From: Pogonophryne albipinna
Lineage: Eukaryota > Chordata > Actinopteri > Perciformes > Artedidraconidae
Length of the DNA stretch: 64,000 nt
Direction: 5' to 3'
Assembly (NCBI GenBank): GCA_028583405.1
Contig: CM053261.1
Coordinates: forward strand, 12,270,459-12,334,458
Position numbers and translations under genes: made by a program. The notes under the pieces were generated by a model. It made no database searches. It was not told where the DNA came from and saw nothing but the letters and a program-made list of their open reading frames with translations. Shown here piece by piece: positions 48,401-58,630 of this stretch. The number at the start of each line of letters is the position of its first letter. The stretch's first letter is position 1.

Positions 48401-50180
48401 GGATACTACTTCACCCCTAAAGGGGACGACCCGTGTCTGAGCTGCACGTGTCATGACGGAGAGCCGGAGATGTGTGTGGCGGCGCTGTGTGAGCGTCCGC
48501 AGGGCTGCCAGCACTTCCGCAAGGACCCCAAAGAGTGCTGCAAGTTCACCTGCCTGGACCCAGGTACTGACTGAGAACAGGGTGTTTGTGTCAGCTGCTG
48601 CATGGACAGCTTGAGACATAATGCATGGAGGTTAACACAAGGAGCTCCTCACAGATATACAGCTTTGGAGGGTTTTTAGCACTGTTATCAAGAGATATTG
48701 TGTATATAGACTATTCTGCACTATTTCTATTATATTCCATTTTATTTGATGCACTTGCACTATTATCTGTTTTATTGTGTTGCACTGTTGGAGGAGCCTG
48801 TGACCTAAGAGTGTCATTGTCATAACTACACTGTAGCTATGTACTAATGACAATAAAAGCCTTGAACCTTGATATTCAACATACTGTTTAACATTTTATG
48901 ATAACATGTGACTTCAATTTAGCCTGTTTTTAAGTAAAGATTGGCATCTATTGTCCACTACAAATATGTTGAATGAACTCAGTTTACACATGAGAAACAC
49001 CGCCAGAGACCTTTGTGCATTTCTCATCCTCAGGAGCACTTGTGAGCTCTCTTTGTGTGATTCTCTGATTTTGTCGTTCTTTTCTCTTTTCCCTCAGATG
49101 GAAACAGTCTGTTTGACTCGATGGCGAGCGGCATGAGACTGATCGTCAGCTGCATCTCGTCCTTCCTCATCCTCTCTCTGCTGCTCTTCATGGTGCACAG
49201 ACTCCGCCAGCGGAGACGCGAACGCATCGAAACTCTGATTGGAGGAAACTGTGAGCATTGTTAGATAGTCACATCACCCTAATAAAAAATGTTTAGGTCA
49301 TTTTATTTAAAGGCAATTTCATAATTATTAGTCTAGGTTAAATAAGATGCTGCATAGTTTAATATTATTTCAAATGCTGCAATACACAAAGCATTAGTTA
49401 AGAATCGATATTTCCCCAAAAAGTGAAATAAGGTGTAAACCTCTTAAGGCATGTCGGATATAATAGGGTCCAACACTCTTTGTAAACACTCATTTATTAT
49501 TTGAGCAGCGATGATGACCCTCTCCATTTATCTTACTTTTTACATTTGTGCTATAAATGAAGGTTTCTTTTAAAAGGCTGATTTGTGGATGCTTGGAAGT
49601 GCAGTGATTAAACATCCTATTCCTGTCTATTTCTTTCTGCTCAGTGCACCACTTCAACCTTGGGAGGCGGGTCCCGGGCTTCGACTACGGCCCGGATGCT
49701 TTCGGCACCGGCCTCACGCCCCTGCATCTGTCCGATGATGGAGAGGGCGGCGCTTTCCATTTCCAAGAGCCTCCTCCTCCGTACGCAGCTTACAAATACC
49801 CCGACATCCAGCACCCAGACGACCCCCCCCCTCCGTACGAAGCCTCCATCAACCCAGACAGCGTCCTCTACGTCGACCTTGGTAGGCGCAGATCCTTTTA
49901 TTCATGCCTCCCATACACAGAGTTGGGCTCTTGTCTTCATTTCCTTTCTCTTGGTGTAGGACGCAGCGGGCTTTCCATGGTACCGAGCCAGATGAACACC
50001 ATGGGAAACGGGCTCCAGGCGGACATCCCCAACGCTCCTGTCCCTGTGCCAGAATCAGCGCCGTCCTGTCAGGAGAGGGAGGACTCCATAGATAGCAGCA
50101 CCCTCCTGGTGGGGCCCGACACCCCCACAGACGGCCAGGGGCCCGCAGACTGCGTCTCCTCCCTCAGCACCGTGGTATAG
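33459..50180 (+). CDS. dgcr2: integral membrane protein DGCR2/IDD
   Basis: Recognised coding exons: 33459-33540, 41892-42014, 46945-47028, 47151-47361, 47935-48011, 48099-48281, 48360-48563, 49098-49250, 49645-49881 and 49960-50180. They give 524 aa in one frame (human 550). A further 33-nt in-frame candidate exon lies at 41039-41071. Order: signal peptide ([20 protein letters not shown]); LDL-receptor class A repeat ([10 protein letters not shown] to DKSDEMDC); C-type lectin-like domain from [19 protein letters not shown] to FPFLCKR, with WVGYQYVIT and GRWEV; a VWC-like Cys-rich module ([10 protein letters not shown] to FTCLDP); a transmembrane helix ([19 protein letters not shown]); a basic stop-transfer; and a cytoplasmic tail with two PPPPY motifs that could bind WW-domain ubiquitin ligases. 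It is a surface adhesion-type receptor of unclear ligand. Introns 1 and 3 are filled with transposons. AATAAA at 52229 suggests a 3' UTR of about 2 kb. Neighbouring ess2 and ca15 match mammalian order. Confidence 0.94.
36560..36920. mobile_element. 361-bp hAT-type MITE in dgcr2 intron 1
   Basis: Ends are CAGTGTTTCTCAAACTTTT and, inverted, CAGTGCTTCTCAAAGT. It is flanked by a perfect 8-bp target duplication CGTTAGAG (36552-36559 and 36921-36928), diagnostic of hAT insertion. There is no coding capacity. Internal GGACCAC repeats near both ends resemble subterminal transposase-binding motifs. Confidence 0.92.
38742..38895 (-). pseudogene. hAT transposase C-terminal fragment
   Basis: The minus-strand frame reads [20 protein letters not shown] and continues to SDDAE then a stop at 38742. 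This matches the hAT dimerisation-domain signature, in which intact transposases carry a [23 protein letters not shown] motif. Everything N-terminal, including the catalytic residues, is absent. It ties the surrounding element to the hAT superfamily independently of its target duplication. Confidence 0.8.
39150..39358 (+). mobile_element. LINE 3' tail inserted in the hAT element
   Basis: The segment includes GGTCTCTCTTGAAAAAGAGA at 39287-39306, then TCAATGGGACCATCTGGTTA and AATAAAGGTTT followed by an A-rich tail. I recognise this as the common 3' end of a fish non-LTR retrotransposon. The 5' boundary and target duplication were not resolved. Confidence 0.6.
39522..39899. mobile_element. 378-bp MITE with about 95-bp terminal inverted repeats
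   Basis: Left end CGGTACGCCCACACGG and inverted right end CGGTACGTCCACACGG. The inverted repeats extend to about 39616 on the left and from about 39806 on the right, with only a few mismatches (mostly transitions). The flanking TAA (39519-39521 and 39900-39902) is a 3-bp target duplication of the TWA type used by PIF/Harbinger elements. It sits 39 bases from the preceding hAT element. The short unique centre has two copies of GCTAGCCAATCAAA. No coding capacity. Confidence 0.85.
41039..41071 (+). other. dgcr2: candidate 33-nt in-frame microexon of dgcr2
   Basis: A 33-base segment lies between a good acceptor (TTGTTGCAG ending at 41038) and a good donor (GTAAGC from 41072). Its phase (1-1) equals that of the neighbouring exons, so inclusion would add 11 residues ([11 protein letters not shown]) between the signal peptide and the LDL-receptor repeat without changing frame. 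As I recall, human DGCR2 has no counterpart. Confidence 0.4.
42413..43709. mobile_element. TTAA-flanked (Kolobok-like) non-autonomous element, dgcr2 intron 3
   Basis: Ends AGGTCCCCTATTATAC and (inverted) AGGTCACATATTATGC, flanked by TTAA at 42409-42412 and 43710-43713. TTAA duplication with AGG termini suggests a Kolobok-type element; piggyBac has different termini. About 520 bp remain once the nested element at 42670-43447 is subtracted. A G run lies near 43459-43469. Confidence 0.7.
42670..43447. mobile_element. 778-bp inverted-repeat element nested in the TTAA element
   Basis: Left end GACCCCGTTTACACGAGGAC and inverted right end GACCCCATTTACACGGGAAC. Flanked by a 3-bp duplication TCA (42667-42669 and 43448-43450). 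Three-base target duplication and long GC-rich termini suggest PIF/Harbinger affinity, but no transposase is present, so the superfamily is inferred. Open frames inside it are short and unrecognised. Confidence 0.7.
45725..46905 (+). mobile_element. 5'-truncated L2-type LINE in dgcr2 intron 3
   Basis: Reverse-transcriptase 3' half and C-terminal domain. The catalytic YADDTQL is at about 45856-45876. After a one-base insertion near 45948 the frame continues at 45953-46708 as [20 protein letters not shown], then [55 protein letters not shown] and WWNELP. These are hallmark L2/Maui blocks. The 3' end has the classic GTAAGTCGCTTTGGATAAAA and a short (ATGTA)n tail. Truncated and frameshifted. Confidence 0.9.
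48625..48870 (+). mobile_element. probable non-LTR retrotransposon 3' tail in dgcr2 intron 8
   Basis: Contains GTTGCACTGTTGGAGGAGCC at about 48778-48797 followed by GTGACCTAAGA and, at the end, AATGACAATAAAAGCCTTGAA. I recognise this as a common teleost retroelement 3' end. No coding part remains and its 5' limit is uncertain. Confidence 0.5.
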
Positions 50181-52250
50181 GACCCTGGACGGACATTTCC
50201 TGCTGGTCGAGGAAAGTCATGAGGGTGTTCCTCACCGGGAGAGGACGTTTTTTAAAAAGCTGACTGCAGGGAGGAGAGTTAAAGTTTGTACAGACGTCTT
50301 GGATCAGCTCCTTTTCTTTGAGGTGCGAGGATGCCCTCTTTTTGAAGACTCTTCTGCAGTTTGCCTTCAAAGTGTATTTTTTTTTTTTTTTGAAACATTG
50401 AGGCAACAGAGAAGCCTGTTTCTGTACAGAGACAAAAACACTTCATACAGGCCGAGAAGGCTCCACTTTTACTTTAAGCGACGACTGAGCTAAGCTTTTG
50501 AAACATCTCAGAGAAGCCGTGATGTAAATACCCCGTCAGGTCTGTGCCGCTCAGATTTGTTATACTTGTGTGTGTCACAGTCCAGCACAAGCTTAAGAGT
50601 GACAGAGAAGCCAGCTAATGTTCCTTCTGCGTTTCAGTTTGCATCTTACAGACGTATGTGTTGATCTGTCGCTCTCCAGACTACAATAATGTTCCCATCA
50701 GCCCCGTCTGCCGCGGCAGATCTCGATTTCTACTCGCTCCATAGGAAACCTACTCTCTCCTCACGTTCTTATCAGTCTGATACATGAAGCTGTCTTCCAG
50801 GTTTATAGCACATATTTGCAGCAACAGTTTTGTAATTGAAACGTTCCAGAAAGTACAGTTAGTTTCCAGCTATATGAGGTTTTTATTAGGAAACGCTCAC
50901 ACGAGGCGTAATGTATCAAGGAATGTCGTGGTACTGATAATTATGAGTTGTTGTGTTTATTTTGTTGATAAATAATGACGGCAGGCTGTAAAATTGATTG
51001 TTTTATTGTGGGTTAGACGCAGTCTGAGCTCCCCACTGATCAGTCAGCAGCGACGAAGCTTTTCAAGTATCCGTGTGAAGATTAGGGATGATTTCCCAGC
51101 GTTAAATTTAAGAATCAATTTATTTAAGATAACTGTCGCAATCATGAAGTGGTTTAATCATGCAGAGGTCCCATTGTGTTTCCTTTATCATCAACTCTTG
51201 GCAGCATAGTTGTGTATTTGCTAACGGAACCATGTTTAGTGATTCAAAGCTCAATGTTTTGCACGCTCATCCCTCAATTTAATCAGGGTTTTTGTTTTCG
51301 CAAAGAAATGTGTTGGTTGTCACATTTGGATGCTGCCCCTCCATTCCTGATGTGTTTGTACGTGTGGTTCTTCAACATCTCACTCATTGAGGATGTGTCC
51401 AGCTCCTGACGAAGATCACTGCTCTGAGTCCTTTCTGCTTGGTGTAGATGGGTCTGTTACTGTCCTTGTTTCTCAGTGGGATCGCAGTAAAAAAAAAAAA
51501 GTTGTAATAAAAGAAAATCTCGTATATTTGGAACTTGTTAGACCCCTTTTATGACGACAATCGTTTGATTCACTCAAGGATGAATTTTACAAAGCCTAAA
51601 GTTAGATCAGACCCACAACCAGCAGCATTCAAACCGCTTTAGATCTGCCTCATGAAGAACACCAGCTGTAATGTGTGTGTGAATGACTGTCTGTGTGTGA
51701 ATGTATGTATAAAACATTTTTTTTGTTCCAAAGCTTTTACCCCATTTTTCTTTTTTTCTTATTTTACATTGACAATCCACAGTGGATTATCCAGGAAACA
51801 AAATTGTAAGAAAAAAAAGCATGTAAAAAGATGGTGTTTTGTTTTCATCAGGTTTGTGTTGTTTTATTTTACAACCTGCTTTTTGAAGCTTGGTGCATGT
51901 TTTTAATCTTTTGGCATGCTGAGGGAATTTTTTTTTTTAATGGAAGCATTTTAACGCTCTGTCCTGTACTGTAGGTTCAAATAATTCTGGCATATAGTTT
52001 AAAATCTATGTGCATCATAAACCCGCCCGTGACCCAAACAGCTGCATTTACAATGTAGTTTCAGGTGTGAGAAATGATCTTAATGAATTTAAAATGTTTT
52101 TCTGTATAATACAACAAATGCTACATTTCATTGTCTATCCTTTCTAAGCCTTTACATCTTAAACATGCTTATGTTGCAGGGTGGGGCTTATGTTTTTATG
52201 AGGTAGATGTACATCTAATCAAATGCCAAATAAATTGCACCATGAAGGAC
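50181..52250 (+). other. dgcr2: dgcr2 3' UTR
   Basis: No other coding signal. AATAAA at 52229-52234 is the most distal plausible poly(A) signal; an earlier AATAAA-like signal lies at about 51506. A T run at about 50377-50391 and an A run near 51490 are present. Confidence 0.5.
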
Positions 52251-52799
52251 GATTCATGCGTCAGTGGGTATGAACACAGCGTCGTCTGAACTCTTGTGTT
52301 GAGCCTCATCAATCACGACATTTAGTTTTGGAGATTCCTGCAGGAAAGTCCGCTGCTGCTGCTGCAGGGACAAAATGTCACAGAAGATTAAGGTGGGATG
52401 CGGGGAATTCCCCCCTTAAAGGATGGAGGTTGGTGGGATACAATCCAATCCAGGGCAATCAAAGAGTCAAATAATTTAAAGAAAGCGGATATACAGTGAC
52501 TCACGAGGCAGCAGGCGGAGCGGAGATAGCGATACCCCGCTGCAGAGCATTGTGGGTGAAGAAAAGAGGCTTTGTTCACACGGGACAAGTAGTGACAGAA
52601 TCACATAATCTATTCCTGCAGGAAGAGGCGCTGCTCAGTCAGGATGATGATTGAAATGTTACATCCACTTAAAGACCTATCACACTCCAACTGGAGGAGA
52701 ATACCTGGCAACTAAAGCTTCATTTTGATGTGCTTCATGATTCATTATATTTCGAAAGGTACAATAATTTCAGGTTTTATTTTCAAGATACTTATGTGA

Positions 52800-53345
52800 T
52801 AACGTTGGGAATCAAATGGGAAACTTAAAAAGATTACAAAGTGTTTTTTCACACAGTGATACGTTTTTTCTATTTAAAAATAATATATATATTTTAAACT
52901 TTTTTGAGAGAGATATTTACAGTTGGTACATTTCTACCGCTTCCTTATATGAAGCCATAACAGTATATTCTCATTTTCAACGTGAAAACATTTGAATAAA
53001 TCAAAGGAAGAAAATCAAACATTTATAAGATGTCATCTCACACACCGATAGGAGTTTTCTTTCTCTAAACTAAATGTTTCCTAATAATTGTTTCTTCTTT
53101 TGAGTGTACATTTGGTACATTTCTACAGCCTCTTTCAATATATTCTCTCTTATGGTGCTGGACAATATTAGAATAAAAAAGGGAAACTTAAAAATGCATA
53201 ACATTTTATTTGAAACAGCGATGGGAGGATTTCTTTCTTAGAAAACGTAAATGTTTATTTATTTGTTTACGTATTGAGAGAGATACAGCTCATGTATCTC
53301 GACAGCCTCCTTATATGGCGCTGTGTATATTCTGCCCTCTTCTAA
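52800..53345. repeat. three diverged tandem repeats of about 170-190 bp
   Basis: Three related blocks share GGGAAACTTAAAAA, then a T-rich stretch with TTTCTT/TTTTTC, then TTGAGAGAGATA or a variant, GGTACATTTCTAC and CTTCCTTATAT-like sequence followed by GTATATTCTC. Recurring landmarks are near 52931, 53121 and 53291. Identity is modest by eye. No function is evident; this lies between dgcr2 and ca15. Confidence 0.5.
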
Positions 53346-53625
53346 TTCAGCTGACTTTCCCATGCGATGAATGGCTCTTGTTACTGGTCACTGGGCATCT
53401 ATGCTGGCAGCAGTGGGGGGGGGGGGGGGTGTGAAGCTGTGCTGCATCAATGAGCCTGTTGATCAGAAAAGACCACTAGACTGGTAATGACACGCTTCAC
53501 TGATCACACCAGCACAAAATCAAACTCAGCTTTCACCTCCTACTTAAGCAGGACACGGCTCTGATCCTCAGCCTACCTCAGATCAGCACCTGTCCCTCTG
53601 AAGTCCTCGGGCTGCGGGTCTTAAA

Positions 53626-56332
53626 ATGGTTTGGACAGCTGCTCTCTTCTTTATTGTCGTTCCACTCGTTAACTCAGGTGAGGCTCCTGCTTACATCTCA
53701 GTGAGAGACTACATTTATTTAATGCCATTTAAAAAAAATCAAAGGAAAATTACGCTTGTCAACATTTTGCTTTTTGTAATTTCCAGAAGACTACTGCTAC
53801 GATGAGCCTCAGTGTGGTAAGTTACCTTTTTTCTTTTTTTTCAGACCACAGATCGGATATAATATGCTCTCTTATTCATCTCTCTATCTCATGTTCCCAC
53901 TTGTTGGTGATAAATGTACTGTCCAATAGGAGACATTATTAAAATTAGGACAATTTAAGGTTGACCCTTTTTTTTGTATTACTTTTTAGCTGTTCTTATT
54001 GGTAACCGCTCAAAAGGCATTGTCTTGACACGTTCCCAAACTTAATCTTAATCTCAGTCTTAAACCTTTAAGAAAATATAGAGAAAAAAAATGTAATCTT
54101 GTATCTGCTAAGGATGATCATGTGATTTGATAAAAAGCTCCAGAACAAGAATTAACTTTCAGATTCATTACTGATCGTCTTTCCTCACATAAATCCTCTA
54201 GATGTCCACTTGGAGACCACTAATGTATCTAAAAGATCTTCTGTTCGATCTTTCATGTCTGTATTCGGTTCGTATGTGCCTTCTTCACCATCCCAGATCC
54301 TTATGCATGGGGAGACATGTACCCGTCGTGTCACCCTTTGCTTGAAGAGCTCCACTCTCCCATCAACCTGGACCACCAGATGACCAGAAACCAGTCTCTG
54401 GAGTATCTACATCTGGAGGGGTTCGATGAGATCCAAACGGGCCACTGGACACTTAAAAACGATGGACACTCTGGTAAATGTCATATGGCTTGGAAATATA
54501 TCAATATTATATTATTATTTTGATATGAGACTAGATATTGTTTTAGATTCTGTATGACTGTAAGTGTAGTCTTTTGCTGCATTACTGTAAAGTGTTGTAT
54601 TTTTTGAACTTACCAGACTGTTTCAGCTCTTCAGTTATTTGTGTTTACCTGCTTTAATCATTAAATCAACATTACTGCTGGTCATTAATCAAAAATCTCA
54701 ATATGCAAAATATTTTGTGAAAGCATCAAGGATTAAACTCGCAATATCAATAGATTTAATTGGTCAAAAATAATGTCATATTTCATTTTCCTCATATTGC
54801 CCTTCCCTGAACACACCACACATCCTCTCAAGATTTAACATGTGTATATATTCAGCTGGTGATGGCATGTTTCTGGTTGCTCTCAGTGGTGATGGAGGTT
54901 GGCGGTGGCATGTCAGTGAGCGGTGGAGGTCTTCCAGATGTGTACCACACCATCCAGCTGCACTTCCACTGGGGGGGCCCGGCTTCCAACGGATCGGAGC
55001 ACACGGTGGACGGACGCAGATACCCGATGGAGGTACAGTACGGTCAGTAGACGAGCTCTACACCGTCACAAAACTGTTGCTGTGCAGCCTTTCCTTAATG
55101 TCTTTTTGTTGTTGTTGTTGTTTTTTACTTTAGATGCACATAGTCAACATGAAGTCCATCCATCCCAATCTGACGGCGGCATTAGACGATCCAACAGGAC
55201 TCGCTGTGCTTGGATTCTTCATTGATGTGAGTTTAATACACTTGTTGTAAAGTATTTGAAAGCAGTGTTAAGGAGTTTCTGACCATTACAGCTACTGAAG
55301 TATAACATGTAATTTAATTCAAATTACTCATCCAAATGTTGTTGAATGCAAAGAAGTTACATCCAGACAAAACTAAATGTAGAATATATAAAATAATTGT
55401 TTTACTCTGTTAAAATCTTAATTCATGTTATATTTAAGAACTTTTTACGAAAGTTTGTCATCACTCTTGTGTACAGCTTTAAAGTTTACACTGCCTGTTT
55501 TTGAATATAACTCAGTTAACAGCATTTGTTAAAAATAATTGGATGCCATAAGTTTCAATGAATCAACATAATAATTAGACATTAAACATAATAATTACAT
55601 TAGACAATTTTATTTGACTATATTTGGGGTAACTAATATCTGTCCCAACATTGTTTTTTTGTACGTACACTACACACATCCTGATGTGTCTTCCCTTTCT
55701 TGCAGGTTGTCTATGCAGACAATGTGCACTTTGGACTCATATCACAAAAGCTGTCGTCTGTCGCTTACAAAGGTCAGAGGTCACTTTAGAAAACCATCTC
55801 CAGCCTGCTGTTTGTGTTGTTTATAACTCGTGTTCTTATCACATCTTTGCATCCTCCCCCAAGGCCAGACGACTAAAATCAAGTCGTTCCCGCTGATTAA
55901 CCTGCTGCCGAAGCACAACATGAGTCAGTATTACCGTTACTATGGCAGCCTCACCACGCCCCCCTGCTCTCAGGTGGTGGTGTGGACTCTGTATGAAGTC
56001 CCCGTCTACATCTCATGGTCCCAAGTAGGTCTCTTGAGTCTTCTTCTGAAGAACAAACATCTAAATGGTTTCCTGAGTGCTGTAAGTTATCCTTTATCTT
56101 TCCTCCTCAGCTGGCTCAGTTTACCTCACAGATCTTCTCCACAGAGGAGGATGCAGAGCAGGTCACGCCTCTGCAGAGAAACTTCAGACACATCCACTCC
56201 ACCTTCGGACGCAAAGTGTCCGTGTCCAAAGATGCCAAACTCCTCGCGGGGGCGGCCGGGCTTCCCCTCAGCTCAGCTTTGTCTCTGCTTCAAATTATTT
56301 TGCTGGGAAGCTTCATCATCTCTGGACTCTAA
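53626..56332 (+). CDS. ca15: GPI-anchored carbonic anhydrase 15-like
   Basis: Eight coding exons: 53626-53677, 53787-53816, 54297-54473, 54887-55032, 55134-55226, 55706-55772, 55864-56024 and 56111-56332, giving 315 aa. A signal peptide spans residues 1-17. The alpha-carbonic anhydrase fold keeps the zinc ligands H112, H114 (QLHFHWG) and H137 (EMHIVN), the proton-shuttle H85 (NDGHS), the gatekeeping E124 and the active-site SLTTPPC. N-terminal Cys residues (C21, C27, C39) and the Cys of TTPPC fit the two disulfides of the CA4/CA15 group. There are four N-glycosylation sequons. The C-terminus ends in a small-residue region ([11 protein letters not shown]) and a hydrophobic stretch ([17 protein letters not shown]), typical of GPI anchoring. 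It would hydrate CO2 at the outer face of epithelial membranes. CA15 rather than CA4 is favoured because mouse Car15 adjoins Dgcr2. All catalytic residues are intact. Confidence 0.9.
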
Positions 56333-58380
56333 CGCAACTTAAGGGGATTCATATTTTTGCCACTCATTTTACCCCAAAATGACTTTTAGATGATGTTTAG
56401 ATGAAGTCTAGCAAAGATTATATATTTTAAAACACTGTGAAAAAAGTACTGTAAATGTTGATTTGTTACTAAATGTATTATGATTGGGCCCTCTCCTCTC
56501 TGCAGGGTTAGTGCATTCAGAAATGTGAAAATGTTTTGTTACTAACTTGTTCAAAATAATGTGAACTGAGGATCGAGTTGTGATGTATGCACCCTAGCTT
56601 GAAAAAGATGCAATATACGTGTTTATAGCAATATAAGTGTTAACAGTAAAAGAAAAATAGATGTATTTAGTCAAATAGAATAGTAAGATATAACACTAAG
56701 AGTCTATAGTGGCTCTGTCCAGCATGCTAGTTAATGTATAGCATGCTAACATTTGCTTATTCGCACTTCACACAAAGTGCAGGTGTGGCGCATAGGAAGG
56801 TTATTATTTTGCAAAATATCATAAAACAAAGGAAAACATTTAAAAAAAATCAATTAAAATGTTGACCTGGTGCTAAATGAAAAGTATAATATTTAAATCA
56901 AAAACAAAAATGTCAACCTCATGGTGGAGCTAGCATGGCAAAAAGAAAAAAGGGAAATAAGCGGTAATCATAAAGATGTGTTTTAAAGGATTTTTCTGTT
57001 GTGTTTGCTCGAGGTATTTTCAGAATAGCCCTAGTGTATGCAAAGTTCACTTACTGCAGCAAGTGTCTTCTAAAATCCAGCTATTTCCCTGACAGTCATT
57101 ACAGGAAAACCACAGGTGTAATTATTAAAACAATAAGGGGTGAAATCCATTCAGCTTTACATGTTGTATTTTACATGCTAAATCACTTATACTCACAATC
57201 CAGTGGAGCTGAACCATTTGTAATGAGTAACACCTGTGCTCTGTTGAAGAACACCAAGCTCATTAAGTAATGTGAAGCTAATGCTAATGAACCGCAACTC
57301 CTGCATTCGCCATGCAAAATCTTCTGTGTTTGTGTGCAGCATTTGCATATTTGGATTGACCAGCATCAGTGTAAACCTGCATCATGTAGACAAGGAGATC
57401 AGGAATGCAAGAAAAATAATAAGATACGGGGATTGACAGTCTTTTCATATAATGTTTCATGTATTGAAACAATAAACGTACTATTCTGTGTCCCATGTGT
57501 TGTTATCTTTGATTAATGAAAGACATTTGCTTTCTTTCTCTGCATTGTTTCCTTTTCTGTGAGGCGATGACTATTATGCTTCAGTGATTTGTAAATCTGT
57601 GGCTGAGGTGAGTCAGCGTCAACATGAGATGTTAAAATGACACAAACCCAGTAGGAATACCGTTTATGCTAGTGAAAAAGAAGTAAGGACATAAAGTCAA
57701 GCTGATAAATCTGAATGTTTCTCATATAAACATCAAAACAGTGCCGCAATAATACAAAACAAACAAGACATCTTCAGTTGAAAATAAATAAAATAACACA
57801 GCTGGAGAGATAATGGCTGACCAATCAGGTCACTTGCTCTGGAGGCTAGTGGTCAACATCCTCCGACTCTCATGGCCAAGAGGTGACACACACACACACA
57901 CAACACTGTAAGCCTTTCTCTGATCTGTATGTGTTTATGTGAGTCCTATGATAAGCAAAGGTGACGTCAGGATGCAGATTTTCACAAAAACAAACACAGC
58001 AGGAAACAAATGCTCTAATTTCTGCATTGTTTTGGGTTTTCTCCCCTAAAGCCTTCCCTCTCTACATATAAAAAAACAAACTCTTTCATTAAGTGGCTTC
58101 CATAATAAATATTAAAATATATTGGGTACCACTTCTAAGTTTTATTTAGTGGAGAAATATCCCACTATTGTGTCTGTTGTGGCTTGGGTGATATATTCCT
58201 GTATGAGTATTTGCACACACTAGCTATGTGTGTGAGTGTTTGTGAATCAATTAATCACATGATTAGCTGGTCGATCTAACCAGACACAGACTCATTGTTT
58301 TTTCAGCTGCTTCTTCATTCAGGGCTTCAATTGGGTTTATCTTTGTGGGGGGTTTCTGTGTCGAACTTTTCAAATATCCA
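56333..58380. other. ca15 3' flank and intergenic DNA
   Basis: AATAAA at 57471-57476 could end a long ca15 3' UTR; nearer signals are weak. A short (CA)n run lies at about 57888-57902. No exon or transposon terminus is supported. The region just before 58469 shares a diverged direct repeat with 63370-63433. Confidence 0.4.
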
Positions 58381-58468
58381 AAGCGTTCAATTAACCTTTT
58401 TTTTTTTCTACTCACTCTATTCGATTTTTTTAAGACAGCTTATACTTTCATTATTTTTCCCAGATCTG

Positions 58469-58540
58469 TTCCCATACCGGGAGTCGAACCCAGGCAACCT
58501 GAGTGAAAACCAGGAATCCTAACCGCTAGACCATATGGGA
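58469..58540 (-). tRNA. tRNA-Glu (anticodon UUC), body intact
   Basis: 72-nt cloverleaf on the minus strand. The acceptor stem TCCCATA pairs with TATGGGA plus discriminator A. The B box GGTTCGACTCC (A/B promoter boxes are internal) and an anticodon loop TTTTCAC with anticodon TTC are present. Anticodon and T stems each contain one G-U wobble. It is near-identical to vertebrate tRNA-Glu(UUC). No run of four T occurs in the 80 bases downstream on the minus strand, so an ordinary Pol III terminator is missing. It might still be functional, or be a decayed array member. Confidence 0.85.
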
Positions 58541-58630
58541 CATCTTCTGTGTCTTTTTCACATTTTTCAACACACTATACCAAGGATCACCAACTACATT
58601 TGTCCAAGGGCCAAAATGTATCCAATAGAC

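Noticed and set aside
48347..48574. Separate small Cys-rich gene
   Set aside because: It is the VWC-type exon of dgcr2, in phase with neighbouring exons.
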